From NCBI GenBank assembly GCA_037189645.1, contig JBBCIY010000013.1:132544-196543 (forward strand): a stretch of 64,000 nucleotides of DNA. The letters run 5' to 3'. Source of the stretch: Taishania sp037189645 (GTDB lineage: Bacteria; Bacteroidota; Bacteroidia; Flavobacteriales_D; Crocinitomicaceae). The translations under genes and the position numbers were made by a program. This document shows, one piece after another, positions 34,401 to 42,164 of the stretch. Every line of letters begins with the position of its first letter. The stretch's first letter is position 1. The notes beneath the pieces are model-generated. The model was not told where the DNA came from, did not search any database, and saw nothing but the letters and a program-made list of their open reading frames with translations.

Positions 34401-34552
34401 GTTTTGAAGAAGCACTAAGACTATTGAAAGAAAACAGGAGCGTTTCTGATGTCAGCTGGTCAGTGGGGTTTGAAGACCCTGCATATTTTGGAAAAGCATT
34501 TAAAAAACATTTCGGAGTGGCTCCATCCGAATACAAAAACATAGCCTACTAA
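31427..34552 (+). CDS. TPR-containing hybrid histidine kinase / response regulator with AraC output
   Basis: A 1041-residue one-protein two-component system. The only in-frame start before the signal-like sequence is TTG at 31427 (LRQHLTFFILLVISFSSFSQ). About nine TPR units follow (about 40-440, for example AYDNLGHAYFQTGDTLGSLQHH), presumably periplasmic. A coiled coil and a TM at about 482-502 come next. The HisKA domain has His539 (ANISHEFRTPLTL), the HATPase has NNLLSNAIKFSPNGG and GSGIGLALV, and the receiver has Asp841 (IISDVMMPEMNG). The C-terminal AraC helix-turn-helix domain ends FGVAPSEYKNIAY. It lies 207 bases upstream of the exported-protease operon and is its likely regulator. Confidence 0.93.
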   Translation: MLRQHLTFFILLVISFSSFSQPEKGKARADSLLQLIPKTANQRDLTDIYNKLARELRDYGNKDSSVLFAKKALKLAQEKNYIAGQLAAHLNLGHSYRELNELPKSIEHLNEVLELCKTHNYPQEKGNAYDNLGHAYFQTGDTLGSLQHHLTSLDIRKKINDLHGQGNSHQNIAHIYNQLKKFKPALEHFESALNIFQQTKDTFRIALSMANSGYMNYYIGQHYEALTRFTGARDHYIRLNNREGEEWMTKMIAHLYSDLGHYDKALAHYRKELNKARAEKDEKGILVMYEMIGRVYMLKEEYSKALFYIRKSLEMARKSQSSGDIMSANYYMGDTYYRQQKYTEAMDYFPIAHQLAMETKDTYWEAILKERIGRSLFYLGKINESKQWITDALEMSQQIFILQDISDNYLILSRIDSIQGNYPSAYKNYQLYVKYREDLQTENAKKLAMQLDFEEKERENEQAKQLAEEELRNKNLQRNAAIGGLLLMCLLVVSILYLFRLRNKKIKAEQQTLELKQKEIEMVKETEQFKSRFLANISHEFRTPLTLIGGNIDLLKKQAQDENQERLEEIHRNGDRLLQLVNQLLDLSKMESGQYTLNYSDGNLLNEILAYISAFNSYATRQNLQFITQVTDKASKALSGKQFSYSSEALQTIVNNLLSNAIKFSPNGGIVSVEVDFDADVLALKVSDAGPGIPEKHLPKIFDRFYQVEETYTITQKGSGIGLALVKELACLHQGDVTVSNNPERGCTFTAWITCKAAGSNEIPAPDSQNETGMTEQVPAMTRQPVINEELPLILVAEDQPELRRFITENLGSDFNCIEAENGKTGYEAAQKHVPDLIISDVMMPEMNGFELCKAVKENTVTSHIPVILLTARADTNDKISGLKIGADDYILKPFSIEELRLRVRNSIRLQQVLREKLKDGRLPRKEELPQLSSYDRDFLLKLTSTIEANISNHQLTVADLAEAAHLSQSQLTRKLKAITGNTPSDLIKTIRFEEALRLLKENRSVSDVSWSVGFEDPAYFGKAFKKHFGVAPSEYKNIAY

Positions 34553-34580
34553 AAATAAACACAATAAAAAACAAACCTCC

Positions 34581-34635
34581 TTTTTACCCCACTTTCTTTG
34601 CCTGATTTTTACCTACAAAATGCGTATTTTTTACC
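34581..34635 (+). promoter_or_regulatory. Three TTTTTACC direct repeats before the protease operon
   Basis: TTTTTACC occurs at 34581-34588, 34606-34613 and 34628-34635, spaced 25 and 22 bases. The last copy is about 24 bases upstream of a TAATTTTG -7 element. This arrangement fits an activator bound on one face of the helix, possibly the AraC domain of the protein encoded just upstream. Confidence 0.5.
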
Positions 34636-34658
34636 CATCCGGCTCGCTGATACTTCCT

Positions 34659-34666
34659 TAATTTTG
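34659..34666 (+). promoter_or_regulatory. -7 element of the protease/CAP operon
   Basis: TAATTTTG matches TAnnTTTG. There is no TTG element at 17-23 bases upstream, only the TTTTTACC repeats. The 5' leader would be about 87 bases. Confidence 0.5.
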
Positions 34667-34759
34667 TCGCTGTAACAATAGAACTTAAACAGAATTCTAT
34701 ACTCCTGGTTTCAATAAACCTGCTGCTACTTATTTTAACTTTCTGAAATAGTTTGGTAA

Positions 34760-36271
34760 ATGTACACATTTAAGACACAACTCATTTTAGCATTCCTGTG
34801 TGTGAATTTCATGGCTTCGGCACAAGATTTCGGAACAGGATATACCCCCATGCCGGAAGAAGAGTATGAAAAGTTGGGGATCGCTTTTTCCTCCGCTTCT
34901 TCAACTTTCAAATCACGCTCACTACCGTCTTCATACGTAATACCCGAGGAATATTTTCCTGTTGCCAGAAGCCAGGGAAATATGGGGTCCTGCGTGGGAT
35001 GGGCTACAGGATACGCACTCGCTTCGTTCTATTTTTCCGCCAAAAACAAATGGGGAAAGCCCGAAAACAGTTCCCAGATCATGAGTCCCGCGTTTGTATA
35101 CCACGATGTGCGCACCTGCAACAGCTGCAATTGTGGTTCCTACATCCCCTACGCTCTTGATTTGCTGACCAAAAAAGGAGTAGTTCCGTGGAAAGACATG
35201 CCTTACAGCGATCAGTCCTGCCAACGCCCCGACCAGCGCCTGTATTCAATTGCAGCGGGTTATAAAATGGACGGATGGAACAGGCTCATTGATAAAGTCA
35301 ACTTCCGTGAATTCAAAGAACACCTGAGTAACGATGTTCCTGTTGTCATTGGCTCACTGTTGGGAGAAAATTTCAGCAGTTATGGGTACAAAAAAACCGG
35401 GGACCCCTTCAAATGCACGCAGCTAAGTGCAAATACAGGTCATGCGATGCTGGTTGTAGGATACGATGACAACAAGCAGGCATTCAAGATCATGAACTCC
35501 TGGGGAAGCAACTGGGGTGTTAACGGGTATATCTGGGTAGATTACGATTGTTTCAAGCTCATGATGTCGAGCTACGGTGGTGAAGCGTATGTCATTAACA
35601 AAGATTATACACTCAGTAAAGACGACAGTCCCAACGTCAATCCCTCTGCAAACATTTCCGCTTCCAGCTTCCAGCCATACGGGCATTGGGAACAGATCCG
35701 GACAGGACATTACTACATTGATTACGGGTTAAAAATAAATCCCAATGTACAACACCTTGTGAACAAGGTCACCTATGTATATGACCACGCTTCTTTTTCC
35801 AATAAATACATAACGGTAACCGAAGGTCCTCATTACAAAACAGCTTATGAAGGGCCGTATTGCCTGCCTGCCATGACTGCTGTTGTTTACCTGAACGACG
35901 GAAAATCCGTACGTGTTGATTTCAACGGTTGTGAAATACTGGAACAAAAAGAAAGCCATGTAGATCTCAATACCCTTGAAATAAACCCGATCGTCACGGC
36001 TGTACCTCAGACTGGCAAGCAAGGATTTTACAGGTTTGAAATCAGGCTGAGAGGAACCGAACAGGTAAAAGACCGCATTCTGAAAGTAGTCTATGATTAC
36101 AATCACCCTTCCTTCAGTAACCGGTTCATCACCGTCACCAGCAAAAACGACGGGTTCAAAACAAGCTACAACGGATGGGGCTGCTTACAAGGTATGAAGG
36201 CGACCATTTATTTTGATAACAACACAACCCAGACCTACAACATCAATATGTGTCAGTTGCTGGGATGGTAA
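34760..36271 (+). CDS. Secreted C1 (papain-family) cysteine protease with two pYEATS-like domains
   Basis: A 503-residue exported protein with signal peptide ending MASAQ. The protease domain (about 50-275) has Gln70 and Cys78 in SQGNMGSCVGWA, His228 in TGHAMLVVGYDD and Asn246 in IMNSWGSNWG, so all papain catalytic residues are present. Val-Gly replaces the usual Trp-Ala after the Cys. The C-terminal half has two units (about 329-395 and 432-498) of the form VxYVYDHxSFSN.F.T.....GPYCLPAM/GWGCLQGM.A.VYL.DG. These resemble the prokaryotic YEATS (pYEATS) domain. There is no propeptide-like inhibitor domain and no T9SS tail. It is the first gene of the operon and is paralogous to the 39936 gene. 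Confidence 0.85.
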   Translation: MYTFKTQLILAFLCVNFMASAQDFGTGYTPMPEEEYEKLGIAFSSASSTFKSRSLPSSYVIPEEYFPVARSQGNMGSCVGWATGYALASFYFSAKNKWGKPENSSQIMSPAFVYHDVRTCNSCNCGSYIPYALDLLTKKGVVPWKDMPYSDQSCQRPDQRLYSIAAGYKMDGWNRLIDKVNFREFKEHLSNDVPVVIGSLLGENFSSYGYKKTGDPFKCTQLSANTGHAMLVVGYDDNKQAFKIMNSWGSNWGVNGYIWVDYDCFKLMMSSYGGEAYVINKDYTLSKDDSPNVNPSANISASSFQPYGHWEQIRTGHYYIDYGLKINPNVQHLVNKVTYVYDHASFSNKYITVTEGPHYKTAYEGPYCLPAMTAVVYLNDGKSVRVDFNGCEILEQKESHVDLNTLEINPIVTAVPQTGKQGFYRFEIRLRGTEQVKDRILKVVYDYNHPSFSNRFITVTSKNDGFKTSYNGWGCLQGMKATIYFDNNTTQTYNINMCQLLGW

Positions 36272-36282
36272 AAACAGTACGA

Positions 36283-37134
36283 ATGAATGTAATAAAATCT
36301 ATGAGAACAATCAATAAACTTGGAGTCCTTGCACTGTTGTGCGTTGGTTTTACAACAACGGCATTTGCCCAGAAAAAAGCGAAAAAAGTACCATTTACCG
36401 TTGCAAACCGGTATTTTGTCAGCAATGAAGTACAGGACGGAATAAAAGTATTTCCAAAAATCACCAGCCGGGAAGAATACGATCGATTGTTCGGCATGGC
36501 GACCGTGATGGGAAAAGACGGTACACCTACCCCCATTGATTTTTCCAGGCAGTATGCCATTGCCGTGATTGACGAGATCACCAATAAAAACGTCAGGCTG
36601 TCCGCAGAAAAACTGGTCCTCCAGGATAGCATCATCACCTTTACGTTTAAAAAAGAAGTAAACGGAGAAAACCCGCACACTTACTTCCGTCACTGCCTAA
36701 TCATCATCGTTGATAAAAAATACGAAGGAGAAGTCGTGATCAGGGATACAGAAGAGAATGAGTACATTCCCTACACCTTTGCGAACCGGTATTTCGTCAA
36801 AAACACCGTAGAAGCGGGAACTTTTACTCATCCTAAAATAACCAGCCAGGAAGCGCTTGAAAACCTGTTCGGAATGGCTGCGGTGATGGGAGAGGGCGGC
36901 CTGCCGACACCCATTGATTTTGATCGTCAGTACGCCATTGCCCTTATCAATGAATCAACAGAAGATAGGGTGGATTTTACTGTGAAAAGCCTGAAAAAAT
37001 CCAATAACACCATTACGCTTGAATACACCAAAGCAGGCGGAACGGCCGGGGAAGCGTATCGTTATTGCTTTATCATCATTGTAGACAAGAAATATGATGG
37101 TGAAGTGAAGATCATAGCTGCCACGGCTGATTAA
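36283..37134 (+). CDS. Secreted protein of two PrcB-like repeat units
   Basis: A 283-residue exported protein. The frame is open from 36250; ATGs at 36283 and 36301 both give a signal peptide ending TTTAFAQ. The mature protein is two homologous units, residues about 36-155 and 162-279. They share ANRYFV, F.H/PKITS.E....LFGMA.VMG..G.PTPIDF.RQYAIA.I, and IIIVDKKY.GEV.I. The pattern 'IDFxxxxAIAVI...' and the length resemble the PrcB C-terminal domain, a protease-stabilising partner in Treponema. That match is from memory and is weak. It lies 11 bases after the first protease gene, so the two are one transcript. Confidence 0.75.
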   Translation: MNVIKSMRTINKLGVLALLCVGFTTTAFAQKKAKKVPFTVANRYFVSNEVQDGIKVFPKITSREEYDRLFGMATVMGKDGTPTPIDFSRQYAIAVIDEITNKNVRLSAEKLVLQDSIITFTFKKEVNGENPHTYFRHCLIIIVDKKYEGEVVIRDTEENEYIPYTFANRYFVKNTVEAGTFTHPKITSQEALENLFGMAAVMGEGGLPTPIDFDRQYAIALINESTEDRVDFTVKSLKKSNNTITLEYTKAGGTAGEAYRYCFIIIVDKKYDGEVKIIAATAD

Positions 37135-37173
37135 CATCAATTTTTAATCCAGAATAATTTAAATACCTCACAC

Positions 37174-38190
37174 ATGATCATACGTAATAAAAAAAACAGG
37201 TATCTCCGCTCTTTCAACTTCCTGTGCGCAGCAGCACTTGCTGTCGGCTTCGTTTCCTGTTCCGGCAAACAACCAGCAGAAACAGCACAGTCAGAAGCAT
37301 ACCTGTTGTCATTTGAAGACCCGGAAACATACACGATCGGGTATAAAAACAGCCTGGGTGACATCATCATCCCGGCAGGAAAGTACCCGATGTGTTTCAC
37401 GGATACGTTCAACAATTATGCGATTGTCGCTTTACAGGATGGAAGAATTGTTGCTATTGACCGGAAGGAGAAGGTAAAATACGAAGTGTTCAATTATGAT
37501 AACGGCCCGGATTATCCTTCCTACGGATTATTCCGCATCGTAAAAAACGGGAAAATCGGTTTTGCGGATGAAAAAACGGGAGAGATCGTCATCGAACCCA
37601 GTTTTGACTGCGCCGATCCCTTCGGAGAAATTACTTACCTGGAGAATGTAGAAACACAGATTTTATCGGCTGTTTCTACCGATTGCGGGTACTGGACAAC
37701 CGAAGATGCATACGTATATTATCACGAGCCGGAAAAAAAATTAAATATCCTGTACATTGATACAAAAGGAAAGGTAGTTACAACAGAGACTGATGCATTT
37801 GACACCTATGATGAAGAAACAGATGCAGCACCCGCAAAAAAAGAGTTCAGATCTTCCGAAAACAAATCTACTGGTTCCAGGCCGGCAAAAGCAAGCAGTT
37901 ATTTAGGATTGGGACAGTACTCCAGATCGTCCGGCAAATCGGGTGCATGCGGGAACGGCGACTCCGGTTTGTTTCGCTATTTCGTATGGGATAAAAACGG
38001 GACAAAGGGCGGTACATGGGCTACCATTGATGTTTGTTTCTCCGAGTCAAAGAATGGAATTCCGAACGAACACCAGGACATTGATGTATATGGTTATCAC
38101 AGTCAAAACGTCTTTTTCGTAACAAGCTGGAAATACGACCACAATGAAAACAATCTGCAACGACCGGTCATTCATCACCCCAACTTTTAA
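37174..38190 (+). CDS. Lipoprotein with WG-repeat-like region and C-terminal shared module
   Basis: A 338-residue lipoprotein with lipobox GFVSC (Cys29). Residues about 50-150 look like WG/KWG beta-repeats (YAIVALQDGRIVAIDRKEK, FRIVKNGKIGFADEKTGEIVIEP). A Ser/Lys/Glu-rich linker follows (about 205-240). Residues about 246-319 form a module shared with the next two proteins: G-x-Y start, one Cys near 259, 'IDVCF' strand and 'IDVYGYH...FFVTSW' end. The stop overlaps an ATG of the next frame (TAATG). Outer-membrane or periplasmic anchoring is likely; no function is recognised. Confidence 0.75.
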   Translation: MIIRNKKNRYLRSFNFLCAAALAVGFVSCSGKQPAETAQSEAYLLSFEDPETYTIGYKNSLGDIIIPAGKYPMCFTDTFNNYAIVALQDGRIVAIDRKEKVKYEVFNYDNGPDYPSYGLFRIVKNGKIGFADEKTGEIVIEPSFDCADPFGEITYLENVETQILSAVSTDCGYWTTEDAYVYYHEPEKKLNILYIDTKGKVVTTETDAFDTYDEETDAAPAKKEFRSSENKSTGSRPAKASSYLGLGQYSRSSGKSGACGNGDSGLFRYFVWDKNGTKGGTWATIDVCFSESKNGIPNEHQDIDVYGYHSQNVFFVTSWKYDHNENNLQRPVIHHPNF

Positions 38191-38210
38191 TGCATACGAT
38201 TCAATCAGAC

Positions 38211-39236
38211 ATGAAGCAAATCTCTTTTTATACCGGACTCTTGTTTACGGCTTTTTCGAGCAGTATGGTTCATTACGCATCCGCGCAGGATACAGTAAAA
38301 CTGACAGGGACATACAGTAAATCACATGCCGTTTGTGACTGCAATATCACAGGTTATCTCAGTTACGAGTCTTCTGATAAAGGAACGCAGTCCATTTTCC
38401 TGTGCTTCGACGAAGAACCGGGCGATCATTACGAAATCCAGGGAAATGAAACCATTTCCGTAGAGGGAATCATCCGGAACATCCATTGCGGGAATGAATC
38501 ACCTGAATTGCCTTTCCTGTATGTGAAGCGATCGGATGTAAAACCACTCAAACGATCCGTTCTCCTGACGGCAGAACAAAAAGCAACGCCCATATTGAGA
38601 GGCGGGGCTGTAAGTTCCTCACTGACGGAACCTGTGTTTACAGACTTGAAAAAAAGTAAAATCAGGGTCCTGAAAAAAGACACCGGCAAGAAAGAAGGTA
38701 AAATCAACGATTCAGCCGGCACTCATCATCCGGAAGCAGGAACGACTTCTTCTGTCACCGTCACAAATGTAGGCGTAACTACCATTTCAAGACAGGAAGC
38801 ACAACAGGCATTGGATTTTCACAACAAGGCCAGGGCCGATCTGGGAATTCCTCCGCTGAAATGGTCGGAAGAATTAGCTGCTTATGCCCAGGAATGGGCC
38901 AATGAACTAGCTAAAAACGGCTGCGGGCTGGAACACCGTCCTTATTTGGGGAAATTCAAACAATACTACGGAGAAAACATCTTTGGCGGATGGACTTCTT
39001 ACTCCGGGAAATATACCCCGAAAGATGCTTCAGTGAGCTGGTATGAAGAAAAACCGCTGTTTGAAAATGTCATCCTGGATGAAAGTAACTGGTTCAAGGC
39101 AGGGCATTATTCCCAGATGATCTGGAAAAACACAACACACATGGGAATGGGTGTGGCAACCTGCCCGGACGGAACCATCGTCATTGTGGCCAATTACAAC
39201 CCTCCCGGCAATTATATGGGAGAAAAAGCATACTGA
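38211..39236 (+). CDS. Secreted CAP-domain (SCP/PR-1) protein with N-terminal shared module
   Basis: A 341-residue exported protein. An in-frame ATG at 38190 overlaps the previous stop, but the ATG at 38211 gives a better signal peptide (MKQISFYTGLLFTAF...YASAQ). Residues about 29-108 are the shared module (GTYSKSHAVCDCNITGYLSY, FLCFDEEPGDHYEI, FLYVKRS). Residues about 197-341 are a CAP domain: DFHNKARADLGIPPLKWSEE, YGENIFGG, GHYSQMIWKNTTHMGMG and NYNPPGNYMGE, with the CAP His and Glu residues kept. CAP proteins are extracellular and bind lipids or act in host and envelope contacts; enzymatic action is usually absent. Confidence 0.87.
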   Translation: MKQISFYTGLLFTAFSSSMVHYASAQDTVKLTGTYSKSHAVCDCNITGYLSYESSDKGTQSIFLCFDEEPGDHYEIQGNETISVEGIIRNIHCGNESPELPFLYVKRSDVKPLKRSVLLTAEQKATPILRGGAVSSSLTEPVFTDLKKSKIRVLKKDTGKKEGKINDSAGTHHPEAGTTSSVTVTNVGVTTISRQEAQQALDFHNKARADLGIPPLKWSEELAAYAQEWANELAKNGCGLEHRPYLGKFKQYYGENIFGGWTSYSGKYTPKDASVSWYEEKPLFENVILDESNWFKAGHYSQMIWKNTTHMGMGVATCPDGTIVIVANYNPPGNYMGEKAY

Positions 39237-39255
39237 AATCAATAACAATCATAAT

Positions 39256-39933
39256 ATGAAACGATCAATCATCAAAAACACACTCGTATTGGTATTCGCA
39301 GGAATCTCAACGTTCGTTTCCGCTCAGCAGGTGCAGACACTCAAAGGTGTTTATCGCAGCGGTGACAAAAATACCATCCAGTGCCCCTGCAATTCCCAGG
39401 GACTTTTAAGCTATGTGAACCAACAGGGAGAAAGCAAGCTTTTGACGCTTTGTTTTGACACCGAGCCCGGCGACTTTTACACCATCTACAATGGGGAAGA
39501 ACTCACCGTTACTGGTCATACCTATTGTAATGTAACCTGTGACAACGGACAGAAATACTGTGTCATGTACGTGACCCGGTCGGAAATGCAGATACAGCAA
39601 CGGCAGTTAATGACACCGGAAAGCATCAAGAAATTAAATACTAACATTCCCAAAGAACTGGTTTCCAACAGCCAGTCAAAAAAAATGAGTCAATACACCG
39701 GATCTTATATCGAAAAGTATTCAACAAAAACTACCTGGTATGGATTTGACGGATGCACACATTGCGGAAGGCTAGGTATTTACTCTCAAAACGGGCAGGA
39801 GTACAGAGAAATTGATATCAGTTTCGACAGAGCGGGAAGTTATCCCCAAAACACATTTTCACGAATAGAAGTAGAAGGTTACCATGAAGGTGATTTCTTC
39901 TATGTAACGAATTGGCTAATGCTTACAGACTGA
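39256..39933 (+). CDS. Secreted protein made of two copies of the shared module
   Basis: A 225-residue exported protein. The frame is open from 39151, inside the previous gene, but the ATG at 39256 starts the signal peptide (MKRSIIKNTLVLVFAGISTFVSAQ). The first module is 29-109 (LKGVYRSG, CPCNSQGLLSYV, TLCFDTEPGDFYTI, VTGHTYC, VMYVTRSEM), closely like residues 29-108 of the CAP protein. The second is 147-221 (TGSYIEKY, CTHCGRLGIYSQNG, IDISFDRAG, IEVEGYHEGDFFYVTNW), more like the end of the 37174 lipoprotein. No known family is recognised; an OB-like small barrel is my guess from strand order. Confidence 0.78.
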   Translation: MKRSIIKNTLVLVFAGISTFVSAQQVQTLKGVYRSGDKNTIQCPCNSQGLLSYVNQQGESKLLTLCFDTEPGDFYTIYNGEELTVTGHTYCNVTCDNGQKYCVMYVTRSEMQIQQRQLMTPESIKKLNTNIPKELVSNSQSKKMSQYTGSYIEKYSTKTTWYGFDGCTHCGRLGIYSQNGQEYREIDISFDRAGSYPQNTFSRIEVEGYHEGDFFYVTNWLMLTD

Positions 39934-39935
39934 TC

Positions 39936-41477
39936 ATGAACATCCGGAAAATAACAGCAATTTTAGTGATCTCCACATGTTGGAGCAATCTTTGGGGGCA
40001 GCGTTCTACAGGATACAACCCGATGCCGGACGGAAAATACGAATCTGTCCGGATACCGTTCATGTCATCCGACAAAAACACGACATTGCCTTCATCCCAT
40101 ATCATCTCTGAAAATTACTTCCCTGCCCCGGGCAACCAGGGAGAGTTCGGATCATGTGTCGCATGGGCAACCGGATACGCGTTGGGTTCTTTTTACTTTT
40201 CAGCGAAGCACAACTGGGGAAAACCGGCCAGCAGTTCGAAGATCATGAGTCCTTCTTATATCTACCACCAGATCAGGGAATGCAGTTGCGGACCAAACTG
40301 CGGAACTTATATCGGTGACGCCCTCGAACTGATGAAAAGCAGGGGAATCGTTTCATGGGAAATGATGCCCTACGATGAAAACAACTGTACGCCTCCGGGG
40401 AATTCGATGCTGAATGCTGCCTCAACTTACAAAATAAAAGGGTACAACCGTCTGAACAACAAAATGAACCTCAACGAATACAAGACCTATCTCAGTAACG
40501 ATGTCCCTATCATTACCGGGACGTCGCTGGGTGTTAATTTTGATTATTACGGAACGCGGGGAAATACCTCCACATTTACCTGCACTCAACTGGAACCCAA
40601 CAGTGGACATGCGATGCTGATGGTTGGTTATGACGACCACCGGAAAGCATTCAAGATCATGAACTCCTGGGGCAGCGACTGGGGAGACAAAGGCTATGTC
40701 TGGGTCGATTACGACTGCTTCAAGCTGATGATGGGAAGCAGCGGAAGTGAGGCCTATGTGATCAGTAAGGATTATGAGCTACAGGATAGCAATAATCCTT
40801 CGGAGGAGGAGATCACAACAACGGATCAGCAGGATGATGAACCTGCAAACACTGATGTTCAGGTATATTATGAAGACCTCCAGCCTTTTGGTTATTATGA
40901 GGAATTGGGTGATGAGCATTATTTTATCGCCTATGGCATCAACGTCAGCAGCCATTTACAACACCTTGTGGATAAAGTAGTGTATGTATTCGACCATCCC
41001 GATTTCTACAACAAGTACGTGCGGTCTACAGAAGGGCCTTATTTCCAGGCAGCATTTGAAGGACCTTATTGCCTTCCTGAGATGAGGGCGATTGTAGTCA
41101 TGAAAGACGGGAGCAAATACCGCGTAGAATTTGACGGGTGCGGGATACTGCAGCACGAAGACAGCTACGAACCGGATTATGTGGAGATCATACCAACGGT
41201 TACCGCAACCCCCAACCCGGATCGTCCGGGGTATTACCAGTTCGATATCCGCCTGCGGGGTGCAGAGGAGCTAAAGGACCAGATTGCAAAAGTAGTCTAT
41301 GATTACAACGATCCTTCGTTTTCCAACCGGTTTGTATCGGTAACAGACAGCCGGAACGGATACAGAACCGGGTACAATGGCTGGGGGTGTCTCTATGGAC
41401 TGGGCGTGACCATTTATTATACCGATGGTACAAGCGACTCCTTCCCGATCAATATGTGTGAAGAATTAGGATGGTAA
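39936..41477 (+). CDS. Second secreted C1 cysteine protease with two pYEATS-like domains
   Basis: A 513-residue paralogue of the 34760 protein. The ATG at 39936 gives the signal peptide MNIRKITAILVISTCWSNLWGQ and follows the previous stop by 2 bases. Catalytic residues: Cys74 (QGEFGSCVAWATGYA), His225 (SGHAMLMVGYDDH) and Asn243 (IMNSWGSDWG). An acidic linker of about 35 residues (EEEITTTDQQDDEPANTD) separates protease and pYEATS-like units (about 343-405 and 440-505). The linker is absent from the first copy, so substrate reach may differ. The two copies look more than half identical. They bracket the operon, suggesting duplication followed by divergence. Confidence 0.85.
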   Translation: MNIRKITAILVISTCWSNLWGQRSTGYNPMPDGKYESVRIPFMSSDKNTTLPSSHIISENYFPAPGNQGEFGSCVAWATGYALGSFYFSAKHNWGKPASSSKIMSPSYIYHQIRECSCGPNCGTYIGDALELMKSRGIVSWEMMPYDENNCTPPGNSMLNAASTYKIKGYNRLNNKMNLNEYKTYLSNDVPIITGTSLGVNFDYYGTRGNTSTFTCTQLEPNSGHAMLMVGYDDHRKAFKIMNSWGSDWGDKGYVWVDYDCFKLMMGSSGSEAYVISKDYELQDSNNPSEEEITTTDQQDDEPANTDVQVYYEDLQPFGYYEELGDEHYFIAYGINVSSHLQHLVDKVVYVFDHPDFYNKYVRSTEGPYFQAAFEGPYCLPEMRAIVVMKDGSKYRVEFDGCGILQHEDSYEPDYVEIIPTVTATPNPDRPGYYQFDIRLRGAEELKDQIAKVVYDYNDPSFSNRFVSVTDSRNGYRTGYNGWGCLYGLGVTIYYTDGTSDSFPINMCEELGW

Positions 41478-41514
41478 GCGAACGATCAGAGCACTTACCA
41501 GGAAGAAACCAAAA

Positions 41515-41556
41515 CCGGGAGGGCCTTACTCCCGGTAAGATTTCCATTCCGGGAGA
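41515..41556 (+). promoter_or_regulatory. Two mutually exclusive hairpins in the protease-lemA spacer
   Basis: ACCGGGAG (41515-41522) can pair with CTCCCGGT (41530-41537) across a 7-base loop. The same CTCCCGG can instead pair with CCGGGAG at 41550-41556 across a 13-base loop. Only one can form at a time. No T-tract follows, so this is not a plain terminator. It may separate expression of lemA from the protease genes. Confidence 0.45.
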
Positions 41557-41598
41557 TGAAGAGCAATAATGTAACACCAGATAAAACAATCAATCAAA

Positions 41599-42150
41599 AT
41601 GGAAGCGATTATACTTCTGGCATCAGTCACGCTGATTTTCTTTATTATCCAGTACAATGGCATTGTGAAACGAAAAAACCAGGTGGAAAATTCATTCAGC
41701 AGCATCGATGTGATGCTTAAAAAGCGTTACGACCTGATTCCAAACCTGGTGGAAATAGCAAAAGGATACCTGAATCATGAAAAAGAAGTACTGAACGAAG
41801 TCACCAGGTTGCGTATTGATTATCTGAAAGATCCATCCAGCGACGGGAAAGTCCTATTGGACGGAAAAATCTGCCAGACGATGGAACTGGTCCGCCTTTC
41901 GGTTGAAAATTACCCTGATCTGAAAGCCGGGGAAAATTTTATACAATTGCAGAAAATCTGGAACGAAACGGAAGATTACATTTCAGCTTCAAGACGATTC
42001 TACAATTCTTCTGTTACCGAATATAATACCAGAATAGAACAGTTTCCATCTAACATCATTGCCAGCCTGTTTGGATTCAAGCGGAAACAGGTATTCGAAA
42101 TAATCACTTCCCAACGTGAAGCTATAAACACCAGCATTACTTATCATTAA
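41599..42150 (+). CDS. lemA: LemA family membrane protein
   Basis: A 183-residue protein with one N-terminal TM (about 3-19) followed by long helices. YNGIVKRKNQVENSFSSIDVMLKKRYDLIPNLVE is the LemA hallmark (N..k.aW..idv.LkrR.dLiPnLv). LemA proteins form membrane-attached assemblies of unknown role and are often beside TPM-domain or DUF3137 genes, as here (42165). The 121-base spacer to the upstream protease holds the two-state hairpin. Confidence 0.92.
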   Translation: MEAIILLASVTLIFFIIQYNGIVKRKNQVENSFSSIDVMLKKRYDLIPNLVEIAKGYLNHEKEVLNEVTRLRIDYLKDPSSDGKVLLDGKICQTMELVRLSVENYPDLKAGENFIQLQKIWNETEDYISASRRFYNSSVTEYNTRIEQFPSNIIASLFGFKRKQVFEIITSQREAINTSITYH

Positions 42151-42164
42151 ATGTTTAAATTGTT

